Shown: one piece after another, positions 11,641 to 24,299 of the stretch
Numbering within the stretch: position 1 is the stretch's first letter
Layout: each line of letters opens with the position of its first letter
Source of the DNA: Dryococelus australis
Taxonomy: Eukaryota > Arthropoda > Insecta > Phasmatodea > Phasmatidae
NCBI GenBank assembly: GCA_029891345.1
Contig: CM056993.1
Location: 108,801,800 to 108,865,799, forward strand
Reading direction: 5' to 3'
DNA length: 64,000 bases
Made by a program: the position numbers and the translations under genes
The notes under the pieces: generated by a model
Database searches by the model: none
What the model was told of the DNA's origin: nothing
What the model saw: only the letters and a program-made list of their open reading frames with translations

Positions 11641-14600
11641 TGTTAAACCTCAGTTTTACAGACAATCACAGTTCCTCGAAATTTGTCCTTAATACTCTAG
11701 TTGTCTGTGTGAACCGATACAGCAGAATTTCAACCCATGTGCCTCCCCTCCCCCTCGTCGCTTTAAAATTGCGTACGAATAGCATATTTGGTTAATTGGT
11801 TACACAAAGTCATGTTCACATGTCTGATGGAAAAATTTATGCAGTTTTATTTTAAAAATAAAAATTTGTATATTAAGGTTATGTATTCTGAGAAAAAATT
11901 TACCCCAGTTATGCAGAAAAGACTTCTAAGTTAAAATTAACAAATAAACTGAAGGCAACATTGTGCATTTGCTTAGCACAATAACTATGATACGGCCTGT
12001 GGTTACATTTTCCACAAGAAAATGGGACATTTTATATTATTTTCAGTGACTGGATATAAATTAATTTAAATATTCTAACCAAAATGGTACCCCAGTTATG
12101 CAGCAAAACTACCAAGCGCTAAAATAAATTAACAAGTAGTAGATCGCTATGCCTATGCATATGCCTAAGAATGCTTAACAACAACAGCTGCAAAAAAAAT
12201 CCATGCTTACATTTCCTACTGTGAAGGGGTTTAACATTAGTAAAATAATAATATTTTATGCAATAGCAGTACAAGAATTATGACACATAAACAAGAAATT
12301 GAATACAAAGTATTATCACTTCCATCTTTTTTTTTGTCCCTCTTTTTCTCTCACCATCCTTACAGCAAGTGTCCAAAAAGTAGTGTAGGTTGTCGACAAC
12401 TGTAACAAAATTGTTCCAAAAAATGTGCCAAAAATTGAAATCCAAGTGAAATAACATAATTAAGTTATTCAGGGATAGAAATCCAAACAAATTTAAATCA
12501 TAGTTAGTGAAGAAAAGCCAAACATCGTTATTATTCTAGATTTAGGCAGTCATAAATGTATGTAACAGCAAACAAACTCCTCAGTGATAATAACAGGACC
12601 AAGATGGATGGAACAGGTAAGGTAAAAAGAGGAGGATAAAAGGCAGAGTTGTTATTTTTTTGCCACTTACAGTGCACATTAGTGTTGAAATTGGATGGTG
12701 CTGCCTCCACAGGGCAGGTGTGGAACTGCCATGCTGCATAGCACATGCATATCTCAGTAAACAAGTTCAGAGTGGAAAAGAGAACTGCACCAGTGGAGGC
12801 GGTGCTTTGAAGTGGATGAACTGATAGGTCGACGATCCTGCTCACACACGGTGCACTAGCAATGGTAAATTTGATTGAATTTCTGTTGGGGTACTTTTAT
12901 TTTCACCATGCAATGCATCTTGCAAGGGTACTCATGTGGGGATGGCCTGCACCGGTACTGGAAGAATACATTTGGGACTAGTGCCATTATTAATTGTGGC
13001 ATTATTCACACTAAGGCTGGCTGTTGTATTATTTATTTTGATTCTGACCAGGTTTGCACCTAGCAGCTAAGATGTGTGAGGTGAGGTGGATGGTATTACA
13101 ATCACTTACAGATGAATTTATGACTAGCTTAAGCTTTGACATTTATTCCTGCCCTCTTCCTTCATGGAAGTAAGTCATAGATAGTGATGGACGAGACAAT
13201 TTTATGGAAGTTTGGAATGTTAGATTAGAAGAAATGTACTTTGCCATAGTTTGAGATAGGTATGTCTGCCAATTTTACTGATAATGGCAGGTTATTTGAG
13301 TGTCAGTTGAATGCAGGTGATGATGGTGGGAAGATATTGCAAGATCTCTCTGCAATAGTTTATTTGGGTTTGGATACTCTTGAATAAACAGTGCTATACA
13401 TAAAATAAAACTGTGCTTCTGGCCAGTAGTAATGTGACCTGAAGGTGTTCTCTGTAGGTGTCACGTTGACAAATAACAAATTACTGGGACTTGAGCCAAT
13501 ATTCATATGTATACCATTCTGACCAGGTTGAGAGGAAGACTGAGAGTTAGGTTGCATTGCTGCGGTAATGACCTGCCAGTACTACTGTCTTCTGGGGGCT
13601 TGTTTTTCTCCTATTGACCACAGTATCTGATATCAACACCACCCAGTGTACATTCTGCTCTGTGGTTGGTAGGTCAGGGTTTGACATAGGATGGGGTGCC
13701 TTGTGCTTATGCGTTGGCTACCATAGTGACATGCATCAAACTGAATGCATGAAAAGAGGCAGAATGTTTTCAGAGTATGAAACTGATTCATGTACCGCAT
13801 TAATAGTACCTAGAGAAATTGGCTACTTGCTATAAAAGCTATTTATTTTTGCTGTGCCTTTAAGTTGTTGTTGTTGTTGGTTTTTTTTTTTTTTGTACAG
13901 TTTTGTAAAATGTACTTGAAAAGATAATAACTTGCAAAAATTCATTACCACATGCAAAAGAGAAATGAACAGGACTCAAAATAATGCTGAACTTACTACA
14001 GCACTTTCATTTCAGCGTGATGGCCATCACTGAGTCTGTTATCTTTAGATGCCATGAAAATAATTTTTTTTAATAATTCTGTATTTTTTACTATTGTTAG
14101 GTCCTAGCAAGTTAGTAGGCAGTAGTTAATATATTTTTCATAATTCCATTATTTGTCATTTTAGAGATAAAGGTGTCATTTTATGTGACTGTTTTAACCC
14201 AGACACACAATTTATCTGAAATATTCTACAAAAAAAGTTATGGTTGTAAATATTTTGTATATATTCAGTTGATAGGAATATTTTTTTACATTAAAACATT
14301 TCAAAGTACTGGAATGAGGAACTGTTAATTTTGCAGAAATAGTAGCTAATTTCCAAAACTATAAATACTAATTTTTCCAGTGCTACCCATTAGCAAGGAG
14401 CTCCTAAAGTTAAAGTTCTTTTTCTAAATATTCTTGATTTTTGAGACCTGTTCATCTGAAATTTGAACTGTATTCTTGTTGCCGATAGTTGTGAAGCTGA
14501 TAAAGTAGTAATATTCACCCTTCTTTTTAAGTGGCATGTAATGTGTTAGCTTCATCAACTTGCATTCCTGCAATAGGACGTGTAACTGATGTTGTGCTCT

Positions 14601-16002
14601 ATAATAAGCACATTGTTATAAGGAAAAACTAAGCTCTATAGTTGGACAGAGTGGGTTTAGTTTTCCAGGTGGGTAAAAATAAAATATATCTTTTTTGTGT
14701 TCTGATACATCCTGTTTGATGGTGTTAAGTGGTGTGGAGTGACATGAGTTAAACACTGTGGTACCCTTTATTTTAAACTATCTTGCAAAAACTGATTTTG
14801 ATCTATTTTTGTTTTAATAAAGCCAGACTTTTGTGGTAAGAGGTTGTCTGTTTATGGTCGTCATACAGGGAAGAAATTTATTAGTATTTGGGATTAGCAG
14901 TTTTTTATTTCATTCCAGGTTTCTAATCCCTGATGCAGTTAAAGCTACAAGTCTGATATCGCAGCAAATCATGAAGCAGTCCAAGTTGTCTGAAGGGTGA
15001 TGATGGTTGCCTGCGAGCCTCGACCACTTGAGACAGAGATAACTGGTTTTGGTGGTCATGTCCAGTACGCGTAAGATGGTGGCTGATTTCATGTCGAGGT
15101 TTGGGGTTCCGAGTGAATGAAAGCCTTGTTCACCTTGGGCTGCTCTTAGAGCCATCATCCTCAAAATTTATGATAGGCTATGTTACTATCACGCATGACT
15201 GAAACTAGCCCCATTTTGAAATTGTTTTCATGTTAATTTTGACCTTTTACTTAACTTATGTGTTAATACAATAAATAAATCTGTAACATTGTGTTTGTGT
15301 TTTAGGTAACATATCTTAAGACCCATCTTCATGTTATTTGTTTTAAAATAGCTGTTCCTTCCTTTCCTCGTCATAAATAAAGTCACTTATTGTTGATTAA
15401 CTTAATTTGACTAAATGCTTTTGTAATTAGTGCCAGACTGTGATACAATGTTATAAATATTTTCTGCTAGAACAATTAAATGTGCAAATAAAACTGAATA
15501 AGTTTTTACATTATATTGTAACATCAATATTTGTAATGAAAGATTTTTTTTTATTCTTTAGCATAGAGAAAATTTTATAGTACATAATTTTATAGTTCAA
15601 ATGTGTTATATACCAGTATATCAATTTGAGGAACTTTACTTTTTTTGTGGATATTAAAAAAAAAGGTTTATCCTAGCAGAATTTGTCTAAGTGTGCAACA
15701 GTAATATGAACAATTTTGATAACTAAGAATTAACATTCGAACAAAGTATTGATGTATACGTGCTGCAGCATATTTTTCTAAGTATGATGTCAATATGCAT
15801 AATATATATCAACATGGAGGATGCATACTAAGAAGACACTTTTAATTATAGTGTCTGACTTTAATAATTGTTTTAATACTGCTTGAGAAACTCACTCTAC
15901 CACTTGCAAGAAACAATTGCTAGTGGAAGTTTGTATGACACATCACATACCTATATTAAAGGTTGTTCATTGGTATTTGTTGAGGTTTTTTGAACTTCTA
16001 TA
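11641..16002. other. AT-rich intergenic DNA, nothing recognised
   Basis: Homopolymer runs and short simple repeats (GTT repeat and poly-T near 13.87-13.9 kb). A GC-richer patch at 14.91-15.16 kb has an 84-codon minus-strand open frame with no recognised domain. No RNA gene or mobile-element end was identified. Confidence 0.5.
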
Positions 16003-16440
16003 GTGGACGTCGACACAGTTTTGCTATTCATAACTATTAATTGTACTTTGATCACCGTGCATTGGTCACAATTTGATATGGTCTCACTAGGTCAGAGTAC
16101 ACTTCACCCATTGCTAGGGGCATTAACTAGGGTCGTACATCTGGCATTAGCACTGGGCTCATCCTGGTGGGTTGCATGGATTTTCATACCGCTTATATTT
16201 GCACTTGCTCTTATGTTCCAGGCTGGCAAGAAGTCATGTTTATCCATATTTTTCTTCTCCCCATTTGTCAGAAGTCATAGGAGTGTAAAAGTTAACAGTG
16301 AGTACGTAAAAGTGGGTAGAAGTTCCAGATGTGCAAACATAATTAATTTAGGTGATATTTGCTTTGTAATAGACATCTCCCTGCAAATATCAGTAAACAT
16401 TTTCATATTATTATTATTTTTAAAATTATGTACTGATTAA
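16003..16440 (+). CDS. Unexplained 145-codon membrane-like open frame
   Basis: The ATG-to-stop frame is long for such AT-rich DNA. The middle is GC-richer and reads as a strongly hydrophobic stretch (VHLALALGSSWWVAWIFIPL continuing to LALMF, about residues 46-72), with hydrophobic segments also at the N-terminus (about 5-20) and C-terminus (LQISVNIFILLLFLKL). I do not recognise the family. It could be an exon of a membrane protein gene, with the real limits set by splicing, a remnant of a copied gene, or chance. No neighbouring exon could be tied to it. Confidence 0.25.
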   Translation: MDVDTVLLFITINCTLITVHWSQFDMVSLGQSTLHPLLGALTRVVHLALALGSSWWVAWIFIPLIFALALMFQAGKKSCLSIFFFSPFVRSHRSVKVNSEYVKVGRSSRCANIINLGDICFVIDISLQISVNIFILLLFLKLCTD

Positions 16441-18780
16441 AATGTTTGATTTCAATAGGTATGAGCAGTTGGCTTACACATGGTTATAGTTTCCTTCATT
16501 AGTGAACATAACACATCACTATGAACGTGGCTTGAAATACATTTTCTGCTGTCTTAAACTACAGAAATTTTGTAAATGTGTTGACAATTTAGCTTCTAGC
16601 CCATCATACAACACACAGTATATCACAGCCGTTAAAAAACATTTGCGAGCAAAATCTAAGAAAATTAATTAATTTTTAGTACTTTTAAAGATGTCAGTTG
16701 TTATTTAATTTCAGTTCAGTGTTACAAACCGTAAATTTCCTCTGTATTCGTAACAATAGTGAAAATCTGAATATATAGATACTGAAACACTAGATTCAAT
16801 CTACTAAAAATTACAGACAAATAATACTCTTAAAACATGTTTCACGCATGTGTGTGTTGAATAAGTTGTTACCATAGCTGAGTTACAGCTCAGAAGCTCT
16901 ACCAAATAGCTCCAATTTTAACAATATACTTTCAAGTTAGTTTGTAACACTCAGTATAAGTTTTGTGAAAGTTCATCCATGCAAATAATCCCTACGATAT
17001 ACAATGTTACAATTTCTGCCTATGTTTTTTTGAGGAGAATATAACGTTTTGCTTATAAAATTTCAATGCTTGCAGGAACATGCCCATAACATCAAAACAT
17101 GTACAATGTGATATCTAGCTGATGTTATATCATCAAACTGGAAGCCTAGGAATTTATATTTCCCTGTAGCTGCTCTCGTGTACAATTAAGAACTAAAACA
17201 TTTTTGAAACTGTTGTGTGTTAAAAACACTAATAATGTTCAAGTTAAGTGACAATCCATTTAATGATGTCATTGTTTAAAATGAGTGACATACGGAGATA
17301 GTTACTAAACAATATTCTGGGTTACCCTTGCTGAGTTTGTTGGCATGTGTACACAACAGGTGAAAATAAGTTACCATATTTAAAGAATATTTTGTTGGCC
17401 AGAAGCAACGTGAGTAGTCTACAGAAAGAACATGGAGATGTCGCTTACCATTGTTCGAACCATGGTTGAGTGAATGCCCGGCCCTTCTTGGAAGTAACCT
17501 ACACTACACGGAGTTGTTTCCACTGTCCGTCTCTTCCCATTCCAAACAAGGATTTCTGTGTCAGTATCTTTGAAGTGCACGCACAGATAGGTAGGATCGC
17601 CTCAAGAGCAATCCTCCTAAACATGCCAGACACACAGCAAACAAGGCTTTCCCACAACCCTTTGTTTGGCACGCACCCCACTTGTGACATCAGGAATGAT
17701 GTAGTGTTCACTGAACAGGAGACAGTGAAAAGACTGCTTAAGAGAGACAGAAAGTTAAAAGGGGCAGGTGTTATCCTGTGTACATAGGTTCATATATACA
17801 TTTAAGGTGCAAACTTGATTTTAACTCAAAAATGTTGTACTGAATTCGACTCGACTCAAGTTTCTTTCAACTTGACTTGACTTGAAACTGTAAAAATCAA
17901 GTTCATCCATCGCTAATGGAAACAGTTTTTTTAAGACATGTAGTGCTTCTTTGCTGGCTTTAGCCAGAAAGAATGTTAACATAAAGGAGAGAATTCAAGG
18001 TTAGCAATCATGTTACCATGTGTAATTAATCTTTTGTTTAAATATATTTTCAGCAAAAGTGTTTTGCTTAACGTAAGTACAATATGTAGCATAGCTGTTT
18101 CCGTAATATTTTTGTTTATGGCAGCATATATTTTATACTTATCTGCATAATTTTTGTGGAACCTTTAGTTTCAACACTTTGCATTCTCTTGGAAAAGCAG
18201 TTTAATGTGGCTTGGTTGCTAGCGAGGGGCAGAGTATGCCGAATTTGAGAGAACCCTTGATACATGGCGATAATTTTAGTAAAGATGTTAAAGTTTTTCC
18301 CAGGGCGCCAGATCATCAACAGCACGGGTGAGCATGTGGAGACATTATCTCAGGGCAGTACCAGGTCAACAGCCATGTGGCGGTCCCTTCTCATCACATG
18401 TTCACGAAGAATAAAATTCAGATTAAAATCAGAGTTCAAACTAACACAATTACACTGTTCATACTGAGCATGTGGGTTTCTGGAGTGGGACAGATCCCTA
18501 GGGTACGTTAAGTACAAATGAAAGGAAATAAGACAAGATTCATCTGAAATATGTATTGACTGAGTGAGATTTACATACACACGGCAATACACCATGTCTC
18601 TAAAATTAAGTGGGCATGGCATGCTAGGTCTGCCATAGGCCGACACTGTCAAAGCACTGTTAAGCGTGAGTGGAAATTACGTTAGTAAAATCTCCAGTCC
18701 CACTAGTCTACAGAGATGAGCGTGCAAGCGCAGGGGAGAAATGTTAATAAAAAGGTTCCAGAATGAATAAACTTACTATC
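16441..18780. other. Intergenic DNA, no gene supported
   Basis: AT-rich except for GC-richer patches at 17.4-17.8 kb and 18.3-18.7 kb, which carry short open frames on both strands without recognisable domains. A short imprecise repeat of GACTTGACTTG type lies near 17.85-17.9 kb. Confidence 0.5.
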
Positions 18781-18792
18781 GCACTTACCATG

Positions 18793-18861
18793 ACCACACA
18801 AAAGAAGTCTAAGTCCTCCGCGATGCGAAGCACGTGCACTCTCCTTGGCCCGCCGATCTAG
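18793..18861 (-). CDS. Possible small internal exon of an unidentified gene
   Basis: On the minus strand an acceptor (CTATCTGCAGTCTAG) is followed by 69 GC-rich bases and a consensus donor, ATG|GTAAGTGC. In the frame opened by the acceptor it reads IGGPRRVHVLRIAEDLDFF plus four residues, with no stop. GC content is like the desaturase exons and unlike the neighbourhood. I do not recognise the protein and found no partner exon, so this may be coincidence. Confidence 0.2.
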
Positions 18862-21500
18862 ACTGCAGATAGTGGCTCAAGAGATCTCGTTACCTAATGG
18901 AGATCTCCTGCCAGCACCTTGAGGGAAATACAAAATACCTTATTATGTGGAGAACTACTATAATTGAGGAAGTCATGAGTGATGGCTATGAAGTGGAAGT
19001 CGGGCTGTTTTCATACCTTACAATAAATTCACCAAACGTCTTACTGCCTCGCTAAGACTGCACCATTGCCATTTGTTGAGCAGAGAATACTAATATTGTG
19101 AGAAATAAAACTCGGCTGTTCACAAATAAGCACTTTGAAGTGTTCATGCACATTACTTTGTAGCTATAAATTGCCACAGAGTTAGTTATTCCATTCTTAT
19201 TTTATTGATACCAAAATCCAAAAATATGTTTTTCTGCAGTTTAAGATGGTTGCAGTTTATCTTTTTTAAGTGTATGCATGTTGGTGTGTGTGTATAAAAA
19301 AGGACATAAATAGATTTTCTGCAGTTTTGTATGTAAGTTTGTTTATTCATTGATTTGTGAGTTAATTGGAGTGGGTCTTAAGATGTGATATGCTAACATA
19401 AAACTATATGTGGAATTGGGTTACCTCATCATCGTATTGTGAGAAACACAGGAAGCGATGTTTTTAAATTAATTAAATGGAAATCCTCTACAATTTAATT
19501 TTCTGTACAAATTAGTATTTTTTTTTAATTTTCTTGTATCATAAATATTTATCTGGTGCTTTTTCCTCCCCATTGCTGCATTGCTAATCACTATGAATGA
19601 ACATGATATGTGATAATTTTGTATTTTTTAGTTAGTAATATTATAAGTATGTGCTTAAAACATGACTTAAGTATGCCTGAGCTGTGGTAGTGCATTTGAT
19701 TATGTAAGAGTATGTTTTTCACTTGTACATTCAGTTATAATTGCAAAGACTGTTTTGTGTTCGTTTAATTTTTTTAATACCTGTTACCTTTTGAATATCA
19801 TTTCCTGTTATTTATACACCATAACTTTTTAATGATGTAAAATTGTTAAATACTGTAATATATTATAGTTAAATGTTTTTTATTGTGAAATATATCATTT
19901 TAATCTGAAAATACGTTCTCATGAAATTAAAAGTTTGTTTTGTCAAGATACTTTAAGGTCTAACTACTGGGGGTCAGGATTTCCACCTAGTGACGAAAGC
20001 AAAAAGTACGAGAAAGATTGTTGATTTTGTAATGAACATGTTTTTAAATAAAAAATGGTAATTTCTGGTTCACCTTTTGGCCAGTTTCGACTTTTTGGCC
20101 AACTTCTAAAACTGTATTTAGTAAACTCATTACTTAGGTGTGTGGCAGTAGATCAGTGTAGTGGTATAGTTGAAAGACAGCCACGTAGATGTTTGATTGA
20201 ATATAAACCACAGAATAGGGGTATGTACATGAAGCAGATACCAAAACTGCTGTAACTGGCTGAAAATTAGCTCATGCCTAAGAGGAAATGTGAAAACAGA
20301 CCCAAAGGCATACAATCAGTTTGGTTTGGGTAGAAAGATGTGGGAGAAATAATGGATGTGCAGAAAGAAGCCGAGAGATATAGAAGAAAAGCAAGTGAGA
20401 GATTTGTTGGCAATGAGGTAGAATGGGATTGTGACAAATCTGGGAGAAAAGTTGGGTAGAAATACTGCACCGTGACGAGTAGGTAATGCCTACGTTGGCC
20501 ATGTAGTTTTAAATGCAACGTCAGTTATTTTAGTTGTGATAGCCATTCTCCTATAGTACTGATTCTGAACGACTTGGTAGGTTTTGTACCATCTTTCTGA
20601 CTGGTACATAAAACTGTGATGTGGGTATTTTGATTGAAATGTTAGAAGGGATAAAGTGAGGTGGTGACAAAAACATAAAGAGGAATGTTATACGTGGCAG
20701 GTAAGACTAGCAGCTGGCTGGCAACATAAAGGCCCTCATTCTCTTTCTTTAGCCAAATAATGTTACTTAGTTTGACAAAGGGGCAGGGGAATTCCAAACC
20801 AAACAAGAGTTACTTGTGAGCAGAGATTTTGTGTAATTCTGTGTGTACTCTGGCCTGTCCATCTTATGCCTGACAACACAGAACTTGAATCTTGTAACTT
20901 GAGTCAAGTAATTTGACATTTTTTTGCCTTATGCCATTATCTGGAAGTAGTACTTGTAGAGTTGCATTTAATATTTTTAGCCACACTGAGCCCCAGATGT
21001 AGCTGCATCCTTGGTTTTACACACATTTGTAGTTTTAGGCATTGTGCCATGTTTTTGATTTCAGATCCAACCGAAGGTTTAGCCTTGTGTTCAAAAACAG
21101 ATATACATTCCACTTGGCAGCTGCACTTTGGCCTTCCTTTTCAGTTCAAGTTGTAATAAATTGGTTGACTCAAAAATAAGACACCTATTGTTCATAAACT
21201 AGCTGATCACAGCATGCATAGTGTGACCAAACAAAATATTGTTGTCATGGATGTGAGTTGCAGAGACATACCGCAGCATTTAGCGTTCCTGTAATGGGAA
21301 TTCACCATCATTCTTGAATCAAATTGTGGTACATAGTTTGCAAAACTGTATCTAATTGGTTTTAAGCGAGAAGCAGAACTCTATCTTGCATCCCAGCTTC
21401 TTGGGTTGAGTTGAGAGATTTGGGCGGCTCTTAACAATGAGGTCTCGAGAGCCCAGCTTCTTGGAAGTGAGACCCTTATTGAGCGTTAGGCCTTCTGAGT
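18862..21500. other. AT-rich intergenic DNA, nothing recognised
   Basis: Long A/T-rich tracts at 19.1-20.0 kb, then mixed sequence. The minus-strand open frames at 20.27-20.52 kb are low-complexity Ser/Leu/Phe-rich and overlap one another; I do not regard them as genes. Confidence 0.5.
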
Positions 21501-21989
21501 ACAGTGGACTCTCAATGTACCGATTCATTTTAACCAATGTTAATTTTCAGTGGTCCTGGAAAAATGCAAATAAATAATGATACAATTTCTTGCTTTATTG
21601 TTTGTTGGATATTGCATCAATTAAAATATCTTTCGGTCCCGTCACTTAAGATTTCCTGCAACAATAGTTTTTAAGCTGGTTGTTTATGCAAATGTCTAAT
21701 AACTGGGTGTGAAATGCATTAAAATGTGTCACCATTTTTCATTCCTGCAGTGCAGTGCTCCATTTCAACTGATGGTTTCAACAGGTGACTCTGTGATTCT
21801 CAAACTCCCCCACCCCCCTAATCCCATACACGCCTGACTAGAGGAGAAGCGAATATGTAGCAACCAGCATGGCATCTTTGAATCCTACTTTCTCTCTTTT
21901 TCTGTCTCTTTCTCTCAACTGCACACTTTTCTTCCTACCCCCACATGCTGACGAGAGAGAAAGCTGTTATAAGGCAAAAAAATATGTGT

Positions 21990-22145
21990 TTTATATATAT
22001 ATATATATATATATGAATTATTAGGTAAAACTAATCACATGAGCTCAGTTTAACGACACATGGTCAACCTGCCAAATGCACTGCACCACACAGCAGTCAA
22101 GTGCTCTGCCGACTGACCTCTAACAAGGTCATGGCAGTTACGAGT
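21990..22145 (-). repeat. Degenerate tRNA-derived SINE ending in a TA repeat
   Basis: The minus strand reads GTCAGTCGGCAGAGCACTTG, a very good match to the D-arm/box A of a tRNA, followed after about 40 nt by a decayed box B. The same strand then runs into the (TA)n tract at about 21992-22013, a common kind of SINE tail. The tRNA part is too decayed to be a functional tRNA gene. Confidence 0.4.
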
Positions 22146-22827
22146 ATGTAATGGTAATGCGATCGTATAAATTTTATTAAGGTTATCTATTGCTCAAAAT
22201 TGTATTTCAAAGCAAATGGTTTTGCCTGAAAATGTTAGGCAATTCATTTTAATGAGAAATTATGTTCTTGTACAGATGTATTATTTTGTGTTTAAAGGTT
22301 GTTTTCTTCCCCATAAAGTTGGTGTTTAATTGTATCTGACACAAAATCAATCAATGAAGTTTTCAAATGAAATATTAATTTAACTCAATAGGCAGCATCT
22401 TCCAAAGAAAATTATCCGGCGAGAAGCGTATACTTGACCTCCCATTGTTACCAAAAGTTTTTGACATCAAGCAACTTGTATTACCATGTGTAAAGTTCAT
22501 TTTCAGTAGCTTATTGCAGAGATTGAAGGATTTTTATCAATTTATTTCAATACACATTTCCTCTGAATAAACTGATAACCTGGATGGGTCTATTTGACAC
22601 CCTTTGTCATCTAATAATGTGTAAGCACTGAGTCCACAGCATAACTCGCAACAGGCGTAAGTGTACTGGAAAATTGGAGGAAGTGGTTTTGAACAATTAA
22701 TTATTAAAGACAGCAAAGAAATAAATTTCAATCTCCTTATTTATTCTTTCCTGTCTCAAAATCACACTCTTTTTAACTGAAATACAATTTATTACTTCAA
22801 CTACGCATTTGCCACATGAGCATGGTG

Positions 22828-23222
22828 TTGCCAATTGTAGATATGTGGTTTGGATTGCGTAAGCTTCAGCTGTCCTTAGTGATAATTCGGTAGAGCTCGT
22901 TTCCTCCCCTTGCACGGTTGGCAGGGCGGGAACTAGTTGCCTAGCAACCAGAGTAACATCCTTGCGCCCTCTCTCTGTGTGCCAACTGGTTTGGTGGAGG
23001 AGGAGGGGTAAATTGTTTTGCTCCTCCCACTACTGTGGCATCCCCTTCAATGTTTCACCCATAGTAAACACACTTCCAGTCAATAACCTCTCCACCTGCT
23101 ATCATCTGATTGAGTGCACGCTGCACATTCAAAATTAGGCACCACATTATTTTCTTACTCAGAGCATTTGAAAGTTTGGGGATGGCTTGCATTCAGTGCC
23201 ATATTATCAGATATATACAGTA
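22828..23222 (+). repeat. Diverged relative of the 10.97-11.64 kb DNA element
   Basis: Aligns by eye with about 11230-11640: shared TTTCCTCCCCTT.CACGG, AGTTGCCTAGCAACCAG, CATCCTTG.GCCCTCT and AAAGTTTGGGG, ending in a similar CAGTA terminus. The left inverted end was not found. A shorter scrap of the same middle may lie at 21.86-21.98 kb. Confidence 0.6.
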
Positions 23223-23522
23223 TTTTGTGATGTTTTGTATATTCTTTGTTAAAACGAGTTGTGGTGAAATTTTTTTTTATGTGCTATTTACAGTAGTTTT
23301 GTTAAAGTAATACTTTATTAAAGAATTCCCATTTTATTATGTGTATAAGTTAAACTTTGTTCAGAGATAAGTTACAGGTCTGATTATACTCAACATGAAG
23401 TTTAATTAGGTTAGAGGTTGTATTTTACTGATGTATATGTCAAACCCTCATCTACTGAAGTTCTGGAAGTATAGAAACTTTTTCATTATCCCCTGATAAA
23501 CAGTAGATCGGGAGTCAACTGT

Positions 23523-24096
23523 GTAGTCCATTAACGGTTACTTCCAACTTTTCTGAAGCTCTGCTTAGGTTATACATTCAGGATATTTCTTTGCCTCGTG
23601 CAGACAAAGCTTAACCAAGTCTATAAATTTACACCAAAGGGATAACACACTGCATTCTTGCACACACAGTGTAATAATATTTTGCATAAGAACTGTTTCT
23701 TACTAGGTATTACCAACAAAAAAAATTATCCCCTTTTTTTAATTCACATTAATTATAAGTGAAATAATATAATTTATAGACATAATATAAGTATAAGTTA
23801 AAAATTTAACTAAAAATAATGTACAGTACTTTTATGTAAACTTGTGGTACATGATATATTTTAGAAACAACTAGACATGTCATACTTGGGGCAGTTTTTG
23901 AAATGTTTGTTTCAAAAAGTGTGAAGAAACTGCAGATAGTCTCTAAGAAGGAGATATTTGTTGCATTGGGAAAGGAAAGCAGTGTAACACTAAAACTCAT
24001 GTAAGTAATGTAGGTGAAGTAATTGAGGTGACATTCCATATTAATTATGTCCTTGGGGTGTATCCTCAGGTATGCTCTGTCAGCTATGAGTATTGA
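23523..24096. other. AT-rich intergenic DNA, nothing recognised
   Basis: The only longer open frame (minus, 23806-24039) is A/T-driven, with no domain visible. Confidence 0.5.
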
Positions 24097-24132
24097 CCTT
24101 ACTGTGTCAAATATATATTTGACACAGTAAGG
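24097..24132. repeat. Perfect 36-bp palindrome
   Basis: Two 18-base arms, CCTTACTGTGTCAAATAT and its exact reverse complement, meet with no spacer. In single-stranded form this would make a hairpin; in duplex DNA it could form a small cruciform with its AT-only centre. No element ends were recognised next to it. Confidence 0.9.
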
Positions 24133-24299
24133 GCCTGTGATGTGCTTTCACCAAACATCGTATGCATGCAAATAAGAATGGTAACGTTTTTTAAATTAAG
24201 AATTTAAGTGTGCCAGGAAATTTGTTCTATAGTTATTCTGAATATCATTCAGTTTTCCTTTCTTTTAAACATCTCTATAAATTGAGTCTTGAAAATTTC

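Larger units (their letters stand above)
21502..23521. mobile_element. Possible pogo/Tigger-like element with CAGT(G/T)GACTC ends
   Basis: The left end CAGTGGACTCTCAATGTACC, preceded by TA, pairs with the reverse complement of the right end, CAGTTGACTCCCGATCTACT (15 of 20 match). The right end is followed by TG, a possible decayed TA duplication. CAGTGGACTCTC-type ends are typical of pogo/Tigger transposons. No transposase is recognised inside; the interior carries a SINE head and a relative of the 10.97-11.64 kb element. The pairing is by eye and may be accidental. Confidence 0.35.

Noticed and set aside
17840-17900. GACTTGACTTG-type repetition
   Set aside because: Too short and irregular to be more than low-complexity sequence.
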